From contig NZ_JABWGX010000002.1 in assembly GCF_021730435.1 (NCBI RefSeq), forward strand, positions 62,001 to 126,000: DNA of 64,000 nucleotides, given 5' to 3'. Positions within the stretch are counted from its first letter, which is position 1, and every line of letters begins with the position of its first letter. Below the pieces are notes generated by a model. It did no database searches, had not been told where the DNA came from, and saw only the letters and a list, made by a program, of their open reading frames with translations. Of this stretch, positions 1 to 9,376 are shown piece after piece. Source of the DNA: Xanthobacter agilis (lineage in GTDB: Bacteria > Pseudomonadota > Alphaproteobacteria > Rhizobiales > Xanthobacteraceae). The translations under genes were made by a program, and so were the position numbers.

Positions 1-361
1 TGGCGCCCCCGAACCCGGCCGCCGGCATCGCGCATGCGATGAATGTCGCCTTCTCGATGGTGGCGCCGGCGAAGCTCGCGCCGCTCAGGTCGCACCGGAT
101 GAAAATGGTCTCGCGCACCACTGCGGCGCGGAACACCGCGGCGGTGAAGTCCGCCTCGATGAACTGAACAGCGCCAAGGCGTGCACGATCGAACCGGGCG
201 CTGCGGAACGCTGTCTTGGCGATGCAGCCGGCGGACAGGTCGCCCGTGTCGCTCCAGTCGGTCAGCGCGAAATCGCCGTCCTGGAACAGCAGGTTGAAGC
301 GGACATGGGCCAGAAGCTCCGCGCGCGCCCGAGCGGCCTTCTCCTGGGCGGTCTCAGTCAT
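1..361 (-). CDS. pentapeptide-repeat protein, 3'-truncated by window edge
   Basis: Reading leftward from the ATG at 361 the frame is open to the window edge, so only the first 120 residues are visible. It begins MTETAQEKAARARAELLAHV and then runs through pentapeptide-type repeats with alternating A(D/R/S)F and A.L motifs, for example CDLSGASFAGATIEKATF near the visible end. This pattern forms a right-handed quadrilateral beta-helix in known pentapeptide-repeat proteins. The start overlaps the stop of the large DUF2169 gene by 8 nt (ATGACTGA), so the two are translationally coupled. Both proteins share the fold and probably act in one complex. By context it belongs to a type VI secretion accessory locus. 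The specific role cannot be read from the visible part. Confidence 0.8.
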   Translation of the reverse strand, partial: MTETAQEKAARARAELLAHVRFNLLFQDGDFALTDWSDTGDLSAGCIAKTAFRSARFDRARLGAVQFIEADFTAAVFRAAVVRETIFIRCDLSGASFAGATIEKATFIACAMPAAGFGGA

Positions 362-3300
362 GGACCGTCTCCAGCGCCAGCGGCGAGTTCAGCAGGTGAG
401 CGAGCGTGAAATCGGCGGCGCGCAGATCCGCGTCCGTCAGGTCCGCGCCGAACAGATTGGCATGGCGGAAGGTGGCGCCCGTCAGGTTCGCGCGATGGAG
501 CTGCGCCTCCATGAGCTGGGCTCCGGCGAGGTCCGCGTCGGCCAGATTGGCCCCGTCCAGCAGAGCGAAGCGCAAGCTGGCGAGATGGAAATCCGCGCCC
601 GCGAGCTGCGCCGCGTTGAACACCGTGCGCTCGCAGATGGCCCGGCGGAACACCGCGCCGGTGAGATCGGCGCCGTAGAAGCTGGCCTCGCTGGCGAGCC
701 CCTCCGAGAAATCGAGCCCAGACAGGAGGGCGCCGCCCAGGAACGCGCTGCCGCGCCAGTCGGCCCGAACCGCGGACACCCCCGGCGCCGTCAGCTTCAG
801 CAGCGAGCAACGATCGACGAAAGACCCGTCGAGACATGCCCCGGTGAAGTCGCCCTCCATGATCTGGCAGCGGCGTAAGGTCGCCCGCTCCAGCCGGATG
901 GCGGCGGCCTTGACGCTCATGAACAGGCCGTCCTCGAAGCGCGCCTCGGTGAAATCGGCCCCCGTGAGGTCGCACGACAGGAAACGGACGCCGGTGAACA
1001 CCGCCCGCCGCGCGCTCGCGCCCGTCAGGCAGGCCTCCAGCAGCAGCCCCTCCGACAGCCGGACCCCGTCGAGGCGCATGTTACGGCCGCTCACCGCGCT
1101 GAGGTTGGCGCCGGTGAGGTCGGCGTCGGTGAGGTCGGCATGGTCGAGCCGCGCCTGCGTCAGCACCGCGCCGGAGAGATTGGCGCCGCGCAGCCGCGCG
1201 TTGGCGAGGTTGGCGCGCTCCAGGAACGCGCCCGACAGATCGAGGCCCGACAGGTCCGCCCCGGCCAGGTCCACCCCCGCCAGATCGCGCCCCGCCAGCG
1301 TCAGTCCCGCCCCGAGCTGCTCCAGCACGGCATCGCCGAAGCGCCGGGCGACCCGCGGCGCCAGCGGCACCTGGGGGTAGCTGGACTTGGGCGCCATCCG
1401 GCGCAGCTCGGCCACGCCGGTCTCGAGCCGCGCTTCCGCCGCATCCACCTGGCGCAGCGCATCCGCCACCGCCGCGTCCCGGTGGGCACTCAGATCCTGA
1501 AGGTCCACAGCGCCGGCGGCGGCCGCGCCCGCGGGAACAAGTCCGGCCAAAAGCCTGTCGATGGCCTCGCTCGGGTGCACCGCGCCGAGGCGCGGCAGCA
1601 GGTCTTGGATCTGCCGCCCGGCCTCGCCCAGCTTCTCCTTCGCCGCCATCACCTGCGCCGTCACCACCTGCGCCGCCGCCGGAGCGGCGTCAGGGTCCGC
1701 CAACAGCGCATCGAGCAGCGCCGTGACCGACGGCCCGACGGCCTCGGCCGCGCGCTGTCCCGAAGCCGGGTCCGCGGCGGGCGGAGACGGCAGCTCCATG
1801 CCGGCCGCAGCATCCAGCGCGGCGCGGGCCGCGGCGAGCGGGCGACCTTCCGGCAAGCGGAGACAGCGCGCCAGGGCGGCGGCCAGCACGGCGGCATCGT
1901 CCCCGCCCTTCAGATTGTCCGCGAGCAGCCGCCGCCAATCCGCAGGCCCCGCGTCGCCGGGCAGGGCGGCGGATGCCACCGGCGGCAGCAGCGCCGCCAA
2001 GCCTTCCGGCAGGGCCCCTTCCGGCAGGGCCGCCCCACCGGCCGCGTGGGCCTGATCGAGTTCACCCGCCACATCCTGCCCCGTCAGCGGCACCAGGGCC
2101 GCGAGCAGCGCATCCACCTCGCGCGGGCCGGCATCGGGCGCCTGCAAGGCCTGCATGGCCTCCAGCACCGGCTGGCCCCGCTCCGCGAGAGCGGCCGCGT
2201 CGGCATGGGCCTTGGCGCCTTTCGCCTCGATCAGGTCCAGCATCTCGCCCAGGTCGAAATCGCCCGCCGCCAGTTCCTCCGGCGTGGGCAACGGCATCGG
2301 CTCCGCGGGCGGAAGAGGCGCCGGTCGCAGGATCTCGGGCACGCCGGCGGCATCGAGGGCGCGGGTGGTGACATAGGCCATCGCCTCCGCCTGAAGCTCC
2401 GCCTGCTGCTGCGCGCGGGCCAGGCGGGCGGCGTCGCGCCGCGCGATCTCCGCCGGGTCCTTGGGCGGGGTGAGCTGCCATTCGGAGAAGGCAAAGCGCG
2501 GCGCGGTCTCGGGATCGCAGCGCACCCGCCGCACCTCGGCATAATGGCTGAGCGGGCGGGGCGGCGCGCCGAGCCGCTCATAGGCCACCATCACATCGGT
2601 GACGTCCCGCCCTTCGATATCCGCCACCGGCAGCACCCCGTGCCAGGCCAGGATGCCCCGCCGGGCGCCGGCCACGAGCCAGACCGTATCGAGGGCAAGG
2701 CCCACCTCGCTCCAGGCCGCGTCGCCACGGCCGACAAAGGCACGCGGCGCGATGCCCGGAAGCCGCCCCTCGATCAGCGGCGCATCGGCGGAAAAATTGT
2801 GGAGCCAATAGGGCTCGTCGCCGTTGAGATAGCCGGGCAGCCATTGCTCGCGCGAGGCGACCATGAAGAAATCGGGGTGGATGTCGTCGGCCAAGGCGGG
2901 AGCGACGTCGCGCGCCCAGGCCGCGTCATAGGTGCCGGCCAACTGCTGGCGGCGCGGATCGAGCACATCCAGGGGGCCGAAGGCCATCGGCTCGGGCTGG
3001 TCGAGGATGGTGTGGATGAGGGCGCGCGGATCCTCGATATTGGGCAGGGGGATCGGCCCGCCGGCGCCGATCCGGTCGACCGCGCCGAAACCGAGCCCCT
3101 CCCCGTTGCCCGGATGCCCCGGTCCGCCGAAAGCCCGCGCGCGGGACAGCAGAAGGTCCGTCAGCGGCTGCGGATCGGTGGGCAGATAGCGCCCGCCGGC
3201 GTCGGTCGTCCACCAGCGGTCGCCGAAAACCGCAAGGCGCCGGTGCACGCCGCCGATGCGGGCCTCCAGCAGCAGCGCCCCGGCATCCGGCGCCTGGACG

Positions 3301-3530
3301 CGGCCGGCGATGAGCATCTCCGCGCGCGGCTTCGGCATCCCCATGTCGAGGGGAGTCCCCGGCGGCAGCGCCGCTGCCGCCATGGTCCACAGCCCCTGCT
3401 CGCCATCGAGCCGGGAGGAATCGGCGAGGTCGAACGCGACCAGGACGGTGACGATAAAGCGCCCGCCGTCGCGCCGCCGCTCCACCTTGTGGAGCAGTCC
3501 CAGCGTGCGCGGCTTGATCATCAAAGGCAT
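354..3530 (-). CDS. DUF2169 domain protein fused to pentapeptide repeats
   Basis: A 1058-residue protein. The N-terminal third, beginning MPLMIKPRTLGLLHKVERR, looks like a DUF2169 domain, a family found as adaptors or chaperones that load effectors onto type VI secretion VgrG spikes. Residues about 355 to 740 are Ala/Asp/Glu-rich and likely helical. From about residue 755 to the end there is a long series of pentapeptide repeats (ADLSGLDLSGAFLERANL style). DUF2169 fused to pentapeptide repeats is a known architecture near T6SS genes. No VgrG, Hcp or effector lies in the visible window, so the T6SS link is inferred from the family. The ATG at 3530 is the natural start. The next gene overlaps its stop by 8 nt, indicating an operon that continues beyond the left edge. 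Confidence 0.82.
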   Translation of the reverse strand: MPLMIKPRTLGLLHKVERRRDGGRFIVTVLVAFDLADSSRLDGEQGLWTMAAAALPPGTPLDMGMPKPRAEMLIAGRVQAPDAGALLLEARIGGVHRRLAVFGDRWWTTDAGGRYLPTDPQPLTDLLLSRARAFGGPGHPGNGEGLGFGAVDRIGAGGPIPLPNIEDPRALIHTILDQPEPMAFGPLDVLDPRRQQLAGTYDAAWARDVAPALADDIHPDFFMVASREQWLPGYLNGDEPYWLHNFSADAPLIEGRLPGIAPRAFVGRGDAAWSEVGLALDTVWLVAGARRGILAWHGVLPVADIEGRDVTDVMVAYERLGAPPRPLSHYAEVRRVRCDPETAPRFAFSEWQLTPPKDPAEIARRDAARLARAQQQAELQAEAMAYVTTRALDAAGVPEILRPAPLPPAEPMPLPTPEELAAGDFDLGEMLDLIEAKGAKAHADAAALAERGQPVLEAMQALQAPDAGPREVDALLAALVPLTGQDVAGELDQAHAAGGAALPEGALPEGLAALLPPVASAALPGDAGPADWRRLLADNLKGGDDAAVLAAALARCLRLPEGRPLAAARAALDAAAGMELPSPPAADPASGQRAAEAVGPSVTALLDALLADPDAAPAAAQVVTAQVMAAKEKLGEAGRQIQDLLPRLGAVHPSEAIDRLLAGLVPAGAAAAGAVDLQDLSAHRDAAVADALRQVDAAEARLETGVAELRRMAPKSSYPQVPLAPRVARRFGDAVLEQLGAGLTLAGRDLAGVDLAGADLSGLDLSGAFLERANLANARLRGANLSGAVLTQARLDHADLTDADLTGANLSAVSGRNMRLDGVRLSEGLLLEACLTGASARRAVFTGVRFLSCDLTGADFTEARFEDGLFMSVKAAAIRLERATLRRCQIMEGDFTGACLDGSFVDRCSLLKLTAPGVSAVRADWRGSAFLGGALLSGLDFSEGLASEASFYGADLTGAVFRRAICERTVFNAAQLAGADFHLASLRFALLDGANLADADLAGAQLMEAQLHRANLTGATFRHANLFGADLTDADLRAADFTLAHLLNSPLALETVHD

Positions 3531-3650
3531 CGGGGCTTCTGCGAAGGCTGGAACGCACGGGAGCGCGATCCTTACGGACGGTTCTTTACAGCCTGACGAC
3601 GGAACGGCCTGAAACCGCGGCCCGCGCCCGCCCCTCGCGGGGGCGCCGCC

Positions 3651-5051
3651 TCACCGCAGGGCGCGGCCGAGAACGGGCAGCACCTCGGGCGTCATCTGCG
3701 CCACGTTGAAACGCATGAAGTCCGGGGCCGACCGGCCGACGCTGAAGACATTGCCGGGGGCGAGCACCACCCGTTCCCGCAACGCGGCCTTGGCCACCTC
3801 GGCCGCATCCCGTCCATCGGGCAGGCGGCACCACAGGTAGAAGCCGCCGCGCGGCAGCGTCCACGGCCGGATGCCCAGCCCCTCGAGCTGGCCGAGCACC
3901 TCGCGCCGCCGCTTCGCCAGCCGCCCGCGCAGGTGGGCGAGATGCTTGCGGTAGCTGCCATCGCCAAGGGTGCGCAGAACCAGCTCCGCCGCCACCGGGC
4001 TCGGCCCGCCAAATTGCGTCGCCACCTGGAGATCGACCAGCCCTTCCACGAGCTCCGGCCGGGCCACGACATAGCCGCACCGCGCCGAGGCCGAGAGGGT
4101 CTTGGAGAAGCTGCCGATGCGGATCACCCGGCACAGCCCGTCGAGGGCGGCCAGCCGGACCGAGGGCTCCGGCTCGAAATCGGCAAAGATCTCGTCCTCC
4201 ACGATGGTCAGGCCATGGGCGGCGGCGATCGTGAGAATCTGGTGGGCGCCCTTCGGCGACAAGGTCGCGCCGGTGGGGTTGTGAAGGGCGGAATTGGTGA
4301 CATAGAGGCGCGGCCGGTGGGCGGCCACGAGCCCGGCGAACAACTCCAGGTCCGGCCCCGCCGGGGTGTAGGGCACGCCGATAATCCGCGCGCCATGGGT
4401 GTGCAGAACCGCCTGAAAGTTGAAATAGCAAGGGTCATCCACCAACACGGCATCGCCGGGCTGCAGCAGGAACCGGCAGACGAGGTCGATGGACTGGGTG
4501 CCCGACATCGTCAGCAGGATCTGTTCCGCCCCGGCCTCGATCCCTTCCATGGCGAACTGGCGGGCGAGCAGACGGCGCAGGTCGCGGCTGCCACGGGTGG
4601 GACCATAGTCCGACAACACCGGTGCATTCGCGTGGGCCAGGGCACGCAGCGCCCGCCGCAGGGCGGCCTGGGGCATCCAGTCGGCCGGCAGCCAGCCGCA
4701 TCCGGGACGCAGCATATCCGGCTCCGCATCGAGCGATTGCCGCGACACCCACAGCGGATCGATGGCGCGGTCAAGCGCTGGCGCCGCATCCCGCAGAACA
4801 GCCGCCGGCACCGCGCCGCAGACAGAGAAGCCCGAGCCCGGACGGGATGCGATCAGCCCTTCCGCGACAAGCCGGTCATAGGCTTCCACCACCGTCGAGG
4901 GAGACACCTGCATGGTCCGCGCGAAACTGCGGATGGAGGGCAGCTTTTCGCCCGCCGTCAGGATGCGGGCCGCCACGCGCCTGCGGATTTCCGCGGCGAC
5001 CGCCTCGGTGCGGCCGGGGGCTTTTCCCGTGATGGCATCCGCAATCGCCAA
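3651..5051 (-). CDS. MocR/PdxR-type GntR regulator with aminotransferase domain
   Basis: A 466-residue protein with an N-terminal GntR winged helix (about residues 10-80: EIRRRVAARILTAGEKLPS, then SPSTVVEAYDRLVAEGLI) followed by a fold-type I PLP aminotransferase domain. The PLP lysine lies in GSFSKTLSASARCGYV, and an Asp in the VEDEIFADF segment contacts the pyridine ring. MocR proteins bind DNA as dimers and respond to an amino acid or PLP at the aminotransferase site. The start is TTG at 5051, chosen because an AGGAG (5064-5060) lies 8 nt upstream and no in-frame ATG precedes the conserved domain. It is divergent from an EamA exporter, the usual target class for such regulators. The ligand cannot be inferred. 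Confidence 0.9.
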   Translation of the reverse strand: MAIADAITGKAPGRTEAVAAEIRRRVAARILTAGEKLPSIRSFARTMQVSPSTVVEAYDRLVAEGLIASRPGSGFSVCGAVPAAVLRDAAPALDRAIDPLWVSRQSLDAEPDMLRPGCGWLPADWMPQAALRRALRALAHANAPVLSDYGPTRGSRDLRRLLARQFAMEGIEAGAEQILLTMSGTQSIDLVCRFLLQPGDAVLVDDPCYFNFQAVLHTHGARIIGVPYTPAGPDLELFAGLVAAHRPRLYVTNSALHNPTGATLSPKGAHQILTIAAAHGLTIVEDEIFADFEPEPSVRLAALDGLCRVIRIGSFSKTLSASARCGYVVARPELVEGLVDLQVATQFGGPSPVAAELVLRTLGDGSYRKHLAHLRGRLAKRRREVLGQLEGLGIRPWTLPRGGFYLWCRLPDGRDAAEVAKAALRERVVLAPGNVFSVGRSAPDFMRFNVAQMTPEVLPVLGRALR

Positions 5052-5097
5052 CCGTATGGCTCCTATAACCCTTACTGTTCGGACCTACCGTATGGCT
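5051..5097. promoter_or_regulatory. direct-repeat operator of the MocR regulator
   Basis: The 11-mer ACCGTATGGCT occurs twice in the same orientation, at 5051-5061 and 5087-5097, 36 bp apart. It lies in the divergent region between the MocR-type gene and the EamA gene. Direct repeats in the shared promoter are typical of MocR/PdxR operators. The first copy overlaps the ribosome binding site and start codon of the regulator itself, so binding there should block its own expression. This is seen in sequence; binding is inferred. Confidence 0.6.
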
Positions 5098-5159
5098 GTG
5101 TGGCTGTTGTCGCAATGACCCGCGCGCTATCGCCACTGGAGAGATGCGGAGGGATCGTC

Positions 5160-6020
5160 ATGGGGCGCGGATCGGACGGGTGGGGCAGCGGCCTTGTCGG
5201 CGTCATCATCTTCAGCGGCTCGCTGCCGGCGACGCGGGTCGCGGTCGCCGGCTTCACGCCCCTGTTCCTCACCTCCGCCCGCGCGGTGATCGCCGCCCTT
5301 CTCGGCGCGGCGCTGCTGCTCGCGCTGCGCCAGCCTCGCCCGGCGCGGGGGGATGTCGGCCCCCTCGTCGTGGTGGCGCTCGGGGTGGTGATCGGCTTTC
5401 CGCTGCTCACGGCGCTGGCGCTGCGGCAGGTCTCCGCCGCGCACGCTTTGGTGTTCATCGGCCTCCTGCCGCTGGCGACCGCCCTGTTCGGTGTCATTCG
5501 GGGCGGGGAGCGGCCACGGCTGGCGTTCTGGCTGTTCGCCGGCCTCGGCGCCGCGGCGGTGGTCGGCTTTGCTTTGCTGGGGAACGGTGACGCCACCTTA
5601 GGCGGCGATCTGCTGATGCTCGCCGCCATCCTGGTCTGCGGCCTGGGCTACGCGGAGGGCGCCCGCCTGTCGCGGCGCCTGGGCGGCTGGCAGGTGATCT
5701 CCTGGGCGCTGGTCGCCGCCTTGCCGCCCATGGCGGTGCTGGCGATCGCGACGCGGCCGGGCGGCTGGAGCGGCATCGACGGCGCAGCCTGGCTCGGCCT
5801 CGCCTATGTGTCGGTCTTCAGCATGCTGATCGGCTTCATCTTCTGGTACCGCGGCCTTGCCCGCGGGGGCATCGCCGGGGTGGGCCAGCTCCAGTTGCTC
5901 CAGCCGTTTCTCGGGCTGGCGCTCGCCGGGGGCCTGCTGGGCGAGCCGATCGCCTGGTCCATGGTCGCCGTGAGCCTGCTGGTGGTGCTGTGCGTGGCCG
6001 GCGCGCGACGGTATGCCTGA
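5160..6020 (+). CDS. EamA-family (DMT) inner-membrane transporter
   Basis: A 286-residue polytopic membrane protein with about ten hydrophobic segments in two EamA repeats, e.g. SARAVIAALLGAALLLAL and VSFSMLIGFIFWYRG-like segments in the second half. Members of the drug/metabolite transporter superfamily usually export amino acids or other small metabolites. The ATG at 5160 is preferred to the in-frame ATG at 5115 because GGAGGG (5148-5153) lies 6 nt before it and hydrophobic sequence starts soon after. It is divergent from a MocR-type regulator with repeat sites in between, which suggests it is that regulator's target. The substrate is unknown. Confidence 0.85.
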   Translation: MGRGSDGWGSGLVGVIIFSGSLPATRVAVAGFTPLFLTSARAVIAALLGAALLLALRQPRPARGDVGPLVVVALGVVIGFPLLTALALRQVSAAHALVFIGLLPLATALFGVIRGGERPRLAFWLFAGLGAAAVVGFALLGNGDATLGGDLLMLAAILVCGLGYAEGARLSRRLGGWQVISWALVAALPPMAVLAIATRPGGWSGIDGAAWLGLAYVSVFSMLIGFIFWYRGLARGGIAGVGQLQLLQPFLGLALAGGLLGEPIAWSMVAVSLLVVLCVAGARRYA

Positions 6021-6107
6021 CCGGCCGGCCACCGCGAGGCCGTCCGCCGAAGGCGGGACGGCTGCAACCCGTCGCAGCATTCATCCCCGGCGTGAAACGC
6101 CGACACC

Positions 6108-6133
6108 CCGGCGCGGCGCGAGAGCCGCGCCGG
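6108..6133. terminator. GC hairpin between convergent genes
   Basis: CCGGCGCGGC (6108-6117) and GCCGCGCCGG (6124-6133) form a perfect 10-bp stem with a 6-nt loop, between the convergent EamA and chemoreceptor genes. There is no T tract. A weaker bulged hairpin lies at about 6039-6062. A role as a bidirectional transcript end is inferred from position. Confidence 0.4.
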
Positions 6134-6163
6134 CGGCCCCCGTCCACCGACGCCTGTTGCGCC

Positions 6164-7843
6164 TCAGGCGGCCGCGAAGTCCGCGACGAAGGCGTCCACC
6201 ACCGTGCGCAATTCCGCGGCCTGGCTCGACAAGCCCGTGGACAAGGTCATCAACTGCGTGGACGCCGCCCCGGTCATACCCGCCGCCTGCCCCACGCCGG
6301 CAATGCTCTGCATCACCTGATGGGTGCCAGTGGCCGCCCGCTGGCAATTGCTCGCGATCTCCGCCGTGGCCGCGCTCTGTTCTTCCACGGCGCCCGAAAT
6401 GGTGGAGGCGATCTCCTTGATGTTGGAGATGATCTGCGCGATCCCGCCCATGGATTGCACCGCGCCGGTGGTGGCTTCCTGGATCTCGGAAACCTTGCCG
6501 CCGATCTCCTCGGTCGCCTTGGCGGTCTGGTGAGCCAGTTGCTTGACCTCCTCCGCCACCACCGCGAAGCCCCGGCCCGCCTCGCCCGCGCGCGCCGCCT
6601 CGATGGTCGCGTTCAGCGCCAGAAGGTTGGTCTGATCGGCGATGGTCTTGATGAGGTTGATGACATCCCCGATGTCCGACGCCGCCACCGCGAGCGCCGA
6701 GATGCGGGTGTTGGAGGTCTCCGCCTCGCCATAAGCGGTGTCGGCGATCTGGACGGAGTGCTGCATCTGCCCGCTGATCTCGCGGATGGAGGCCGCCATT
6801 TCCTCGGAGGAGGCCGCCACGGTCTGCACGTTCGAAGCGGCATCCTCGGCGGCTCCGGCAACCACCTGCGCCTGCTGCGAGGTCTGCTCGGCGGTGACGG
6901 ACAGGCTCTTGGCGGCATCGGCCACCTCGCCGGACGAACCCGTGAAACCCGCCGCGAGCTGCTGCATGCGGGAGACGAAGGCTTCCGCCAGCTTCTCGCG
7001 CTTGGCGCGGTGCTCATGCTCGGCCACCTCGCGGGAGAGGGACTCCCGCTTCAACCGTTCGCCCTCCCGCATCCGGTCGCGCATATAGAGCACGCTCTTG
7101 CCGATGGCCCCCATCTCGTCCGAGCGCGCGGCGGTGGCGATCTCGACGTCGAGATTGCCGTCGCCGATGGCCCTCAGGTCCGCCGACAGCGCATCGAGCG
7201 GGCGCGTGAGGGAACGGGAGAAGAAATACGCCGCGGCAAGCAGGACCAGGAGGATACCGGACGTCATGACGCCCAGGACCCGGAGCCGGGAATAAAAGGT
7301 CGTGTCGAGATCATCCACATAGACCCCCGTCAGCACCACCCAACGCCAGGGCTCGAAGGGCGCTTCATAGGTGATCTTCCGCACCGGCGTGCGGTCGGGT
7401 CCGGGCTTGGGGAAATAGAAACTGGTGAAGCCACCGCCCGCCTTGGCATTGGCAAGCTGCTGCTGAACAAACAAACTCCCGTTGGAGTCGGTCTCGTTGA
7501 TGCGCGCCTTGCCCTCCAGGTCCGGGCGTGTGCCATGGAACTCGGTCACCCCATCATAGGTGTACATGAAGAGGTAGTTTGTTCCGTCGAACCGCGTCTG
7601 GTGGATCAGGTCAGCGGCGCGCTTGCGCGCCTCCTGGTCGGAGATGAGGCCGTCGCGGGCCGCCTGATCGAACGCCTTGATCTGCGACACCGCAGCTTCG
7701 ACGACGTGCTGAACCTCGCGCTTGCGCTCTTCGAGCATGACGCTCCGCAGGTCCGCCAGCATCAAGGCCGCATTGCACAGCAGGCCGACGATGAACAGCG
7801 CAATCAAAAGCAGAATTCTGAATTTGATCGAAACAACTCGCAT
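6164..7843 (-). CDS. methyl-accepting chemotaxis protein with single Cache domain
   Basis: A 559-residue receptor. TM1 covers about residues 8-30 ([20 protein letters not shown]). A periplasmic sCache_2-type sensor follows ([33 protein letters not shown]), then TM2 ([18 protein letters not shown]), a HAMP linker ([15 protein letters not shown]) and the MCP signalling hairpin with the conserved tip [19 protein letters not shown]. Cache domains of this type often bind small organic acids. The ATG at 7843 fits the first transmembrane segment better than the upstream in-frame ATG at 7882. The C terminus ends [10 protein letters not shown] with no CheR-tethering pentapeptide. No che genes are nearby, so it is an orphan receptor signalling to a distant chemotaxis array. 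Confidence 0.93.
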   Translation of the reverse strand: MRVVSIKFRILLLIALFIVGLLCNAALMLADLRSVMLEERKREVQHVVEAAVSQIKAFDQAARDGLISDQEARKRAADLIHQTRFDGTNYLFMYTYDGVTEFHGTRPDLEGKARINETDSNGSLFVQQQLANAKAGGGFTSFYFPKPGPDRTPVRKITYEAPFEPWRWVVLTGVYVDDLDTTFYSRLRVLGVMTSGILLVLLAAAYFFSRSLTRPLDALSADLRAIGDGNLDVEIATAARSDEMGAIGKSVLYMRDRMREGERLKRESLSREVAEHEHRAKREKLAEAFVSRMQQLAAGFTGSSGEVADAAKSLSVTAEQTSQQAQVVAGAAEDAASNVQTVAASSEEMAASIREISGQMQHSVQIADTAYGEAETSNTRISALAVAASDIGDVINLIKTIADQTNLLALNATIEAARAGEAGRGFAVVAEEVKQLAHQTAKATEEIGGKVSEIQEATTGAVQSMGGIAQIISNIKEIASTISGAVEEQSAATAEIASNCQRAATGTHQVMQSIAGVGQAAGMTGAASTQLMTLSTGLSSQAAELRTVVDAFVADFAAA

Positions 7844-8103
7844 GACCAGCCCCCGCCTGGCGAATCGACGCCCCCGCGGCAATACTTATCCCCTTTTCAC
7901 ACCATGCCTACCGATGCGCCGCAGGAAGCCGCCGCCGCCGGGCCAAAAGCGCGGAAAAGTCGCAGCATGACAGTGGCATACAGATGAAAACGTAGGCACT
8001 TTGAAGCCCGATCAGGGCGAATGAATACCAAACGGCACGACGGGCAAACCGCGTCACGAATATTTCCCACCCCGGCCGCAAACCTGCATGAACACAGGGA
8101 TCT

Positions 8104-9372
8104 TCAGCCGAAGATTTCCGCCGCCAGGCCCGTGGACCAGCGCTCACCCTCCACGACGCCGGCGCGGCGCACATCGGCGGCCTCGCCGGTCTGCGAAATG
8201 AAGCGCTCCACCTCGGTGATCCGCCCGTTGGCCGGGACGTAGACCCCGCCCACCTTGACCGCATCGTCGGCGGCGATGAGGCTCCAGCAGATGTTCGCAT
8301 AGCGCGCCTCGGGCGCGGGCCGGTCCGTGAGCCCCGCGCGCACCGCCCGTGCCGCCACATGGGCCTGACTGTTGGCGGCGAAGGCCGACTTGGGCATGTC
8401 TCCGGCAATGGCGGCATCGCCCAGGATGAAGACGTTCGGGTCCATGCGCGAGACCATGCTTCCTCCATCGATGGGGCACCAGCCGGACCGGTCGGCGAGC
8501 CCCGCCGCCCGCGCGATGGCGCCCGCGCTCTGGGCCGGAATGACATTGACGAGGTCGGCATGGGCGTAGGTCTCGAAGCCGGTCACCACGGTGCCGGTCT
8601 TCGGATCGACCGACTTCAGGCCGTCGGCGATGTCGGGCGCCATCCACTCGATCATGCCGGGGTAGCGGGCCTCCCATCCCTCCTGGAACAGGCCCTGCTT
8701 CGAGAATTTGTCCTTGGGGTCGATGATGAAGATCTTGGCGCGGCCGCGCCCGGTCGCTTTCAGCCGCTGCGCCATCAGGGAGGCGCGCTCATAGGGCGCC
8801 GGCGGGCAGCGATAGGGATTGGGCGGGGCGATGATGACGATGACGCCCCCGTCGGGCACCGCATCGAACTTGCGGCGCAGAAGCCGCGTCTGCGCCCCGC
8901 CGGTCCAGGCGTGGGGCATGATCTCCTCGGCCGCCTGGCTCCAGCCGGGAACGCAATCATAGTCCAGCGCGATGCCGGGGGAGAGAACGAGCCGGTCATA
9001 GGCCAGACGCCCCCCATCGGCGAGGACCACCTCGCGCCGGTCCCGGTCGATGGCGCCGGCGGCCTGCGGCACCACGGCGACGCCGGCCCGCGCCAGACCG
9101 TCATAGGCGTGCACCAGGCTGTCGAACGGCACGAGGCCGCCCAGATACAGGTTCGAGCGAAAGCACGCCGTGTATGCCGGACGCGGTTCCACCACCGTCA
9201 CCGCGAGCGCGCCGGCGCCATCGGCCGCGAGGGCGCGCGCGACGGAGGCGCCCCCCGCCCCGCCGCCGACCACCACCACGCGCGCCCGCGCCCGCCCCAG
9301 CACCGCGGGCGCGGCCACCGGCAGCAGCGAGAGTGCCCCGGCCCCGAGCAGGGCGCGACGGGTGAGCGCCAT
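8104..9372 (-). CDS. soxF: SoxF, flavocytochrome c sulfide dehydrogenase flavoprotein subunit
   Basis: A 422-residue FAD/NAD(P)-binding disulfide-reductase-fold protein. A twin-arginine signal (LTRRALLGAGAL, residues about 3-14) precedes the FAD motif VVVVGGGAGG. Cysteines at TACFRSN and YDCVPGW match the redox-active pair positions of FCSD flavoproteins, which oxidise sulfide to sulfur in the periplasm. It is the last gene of the soxC-soxD-dsrE-soxF run, 4 nt after the DsrE-like gene. No dedicated SoxE cytochrome is adjacent, so the electron-accepting heme partner is unclear. The ATG at 9372 is chosen because the signal peptide begins there. Family assignment is firm; the in vivo substrate is inferred. 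Confidence 0.9.
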   Translation of the reverse strand: MALTRRALLGAGALSLLPVAAPAVLGRARARVVVVGGGAGGASVARALAADGAGALAVTVVEPRPAYTACFRSNLYLGGLVPFDSLVHAYDGLARAGVAVVPQAAGAIDRDRREVVLADGGRLAYDRLVLSPGIALDYDCVPGWSQAAEEIMPHAWTGGAQTRLLRRKFDAVPDGGVIVIIAPPNPYRCPPAPYERASLMAQRLKATGRGRAKIFIIDPKDKFSKQGLFQEGWEARYPGMIEWMAPDIADGLKSVDPKTGTVVTGFETYAHADLVNVIPAQSAGAIARAAGLADRSGWCPIDGGSMVSRMDPNVFILGDAAIAGDMPKSAFAANSQAHVAARAVRAGLTDRPAPEARYANICWSLIAADDAVKVGGVYVPANGRITEVERFISQTGEAADVRRAGVVEGERWSTGLAAEIFG

Positions 9373-9376
9373 CGGC

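Noticed and set aside
1140-3596. 818-residue open frame on the plus strand opposite the DUF2169 gene
   Set aside because: Arg/Gly/His-rich composition with no domain, no ribosome site, and complete overlap with a clearly real gene; a GC-driven antisense frame.
7908-8103. Hydrophobic C-terminal stretch of a minus-strand frame between soxF and the chemoreceptor
   Set aside because: The frame is out of register with soxF and has no start of its own with a ribosome site; likely chance.
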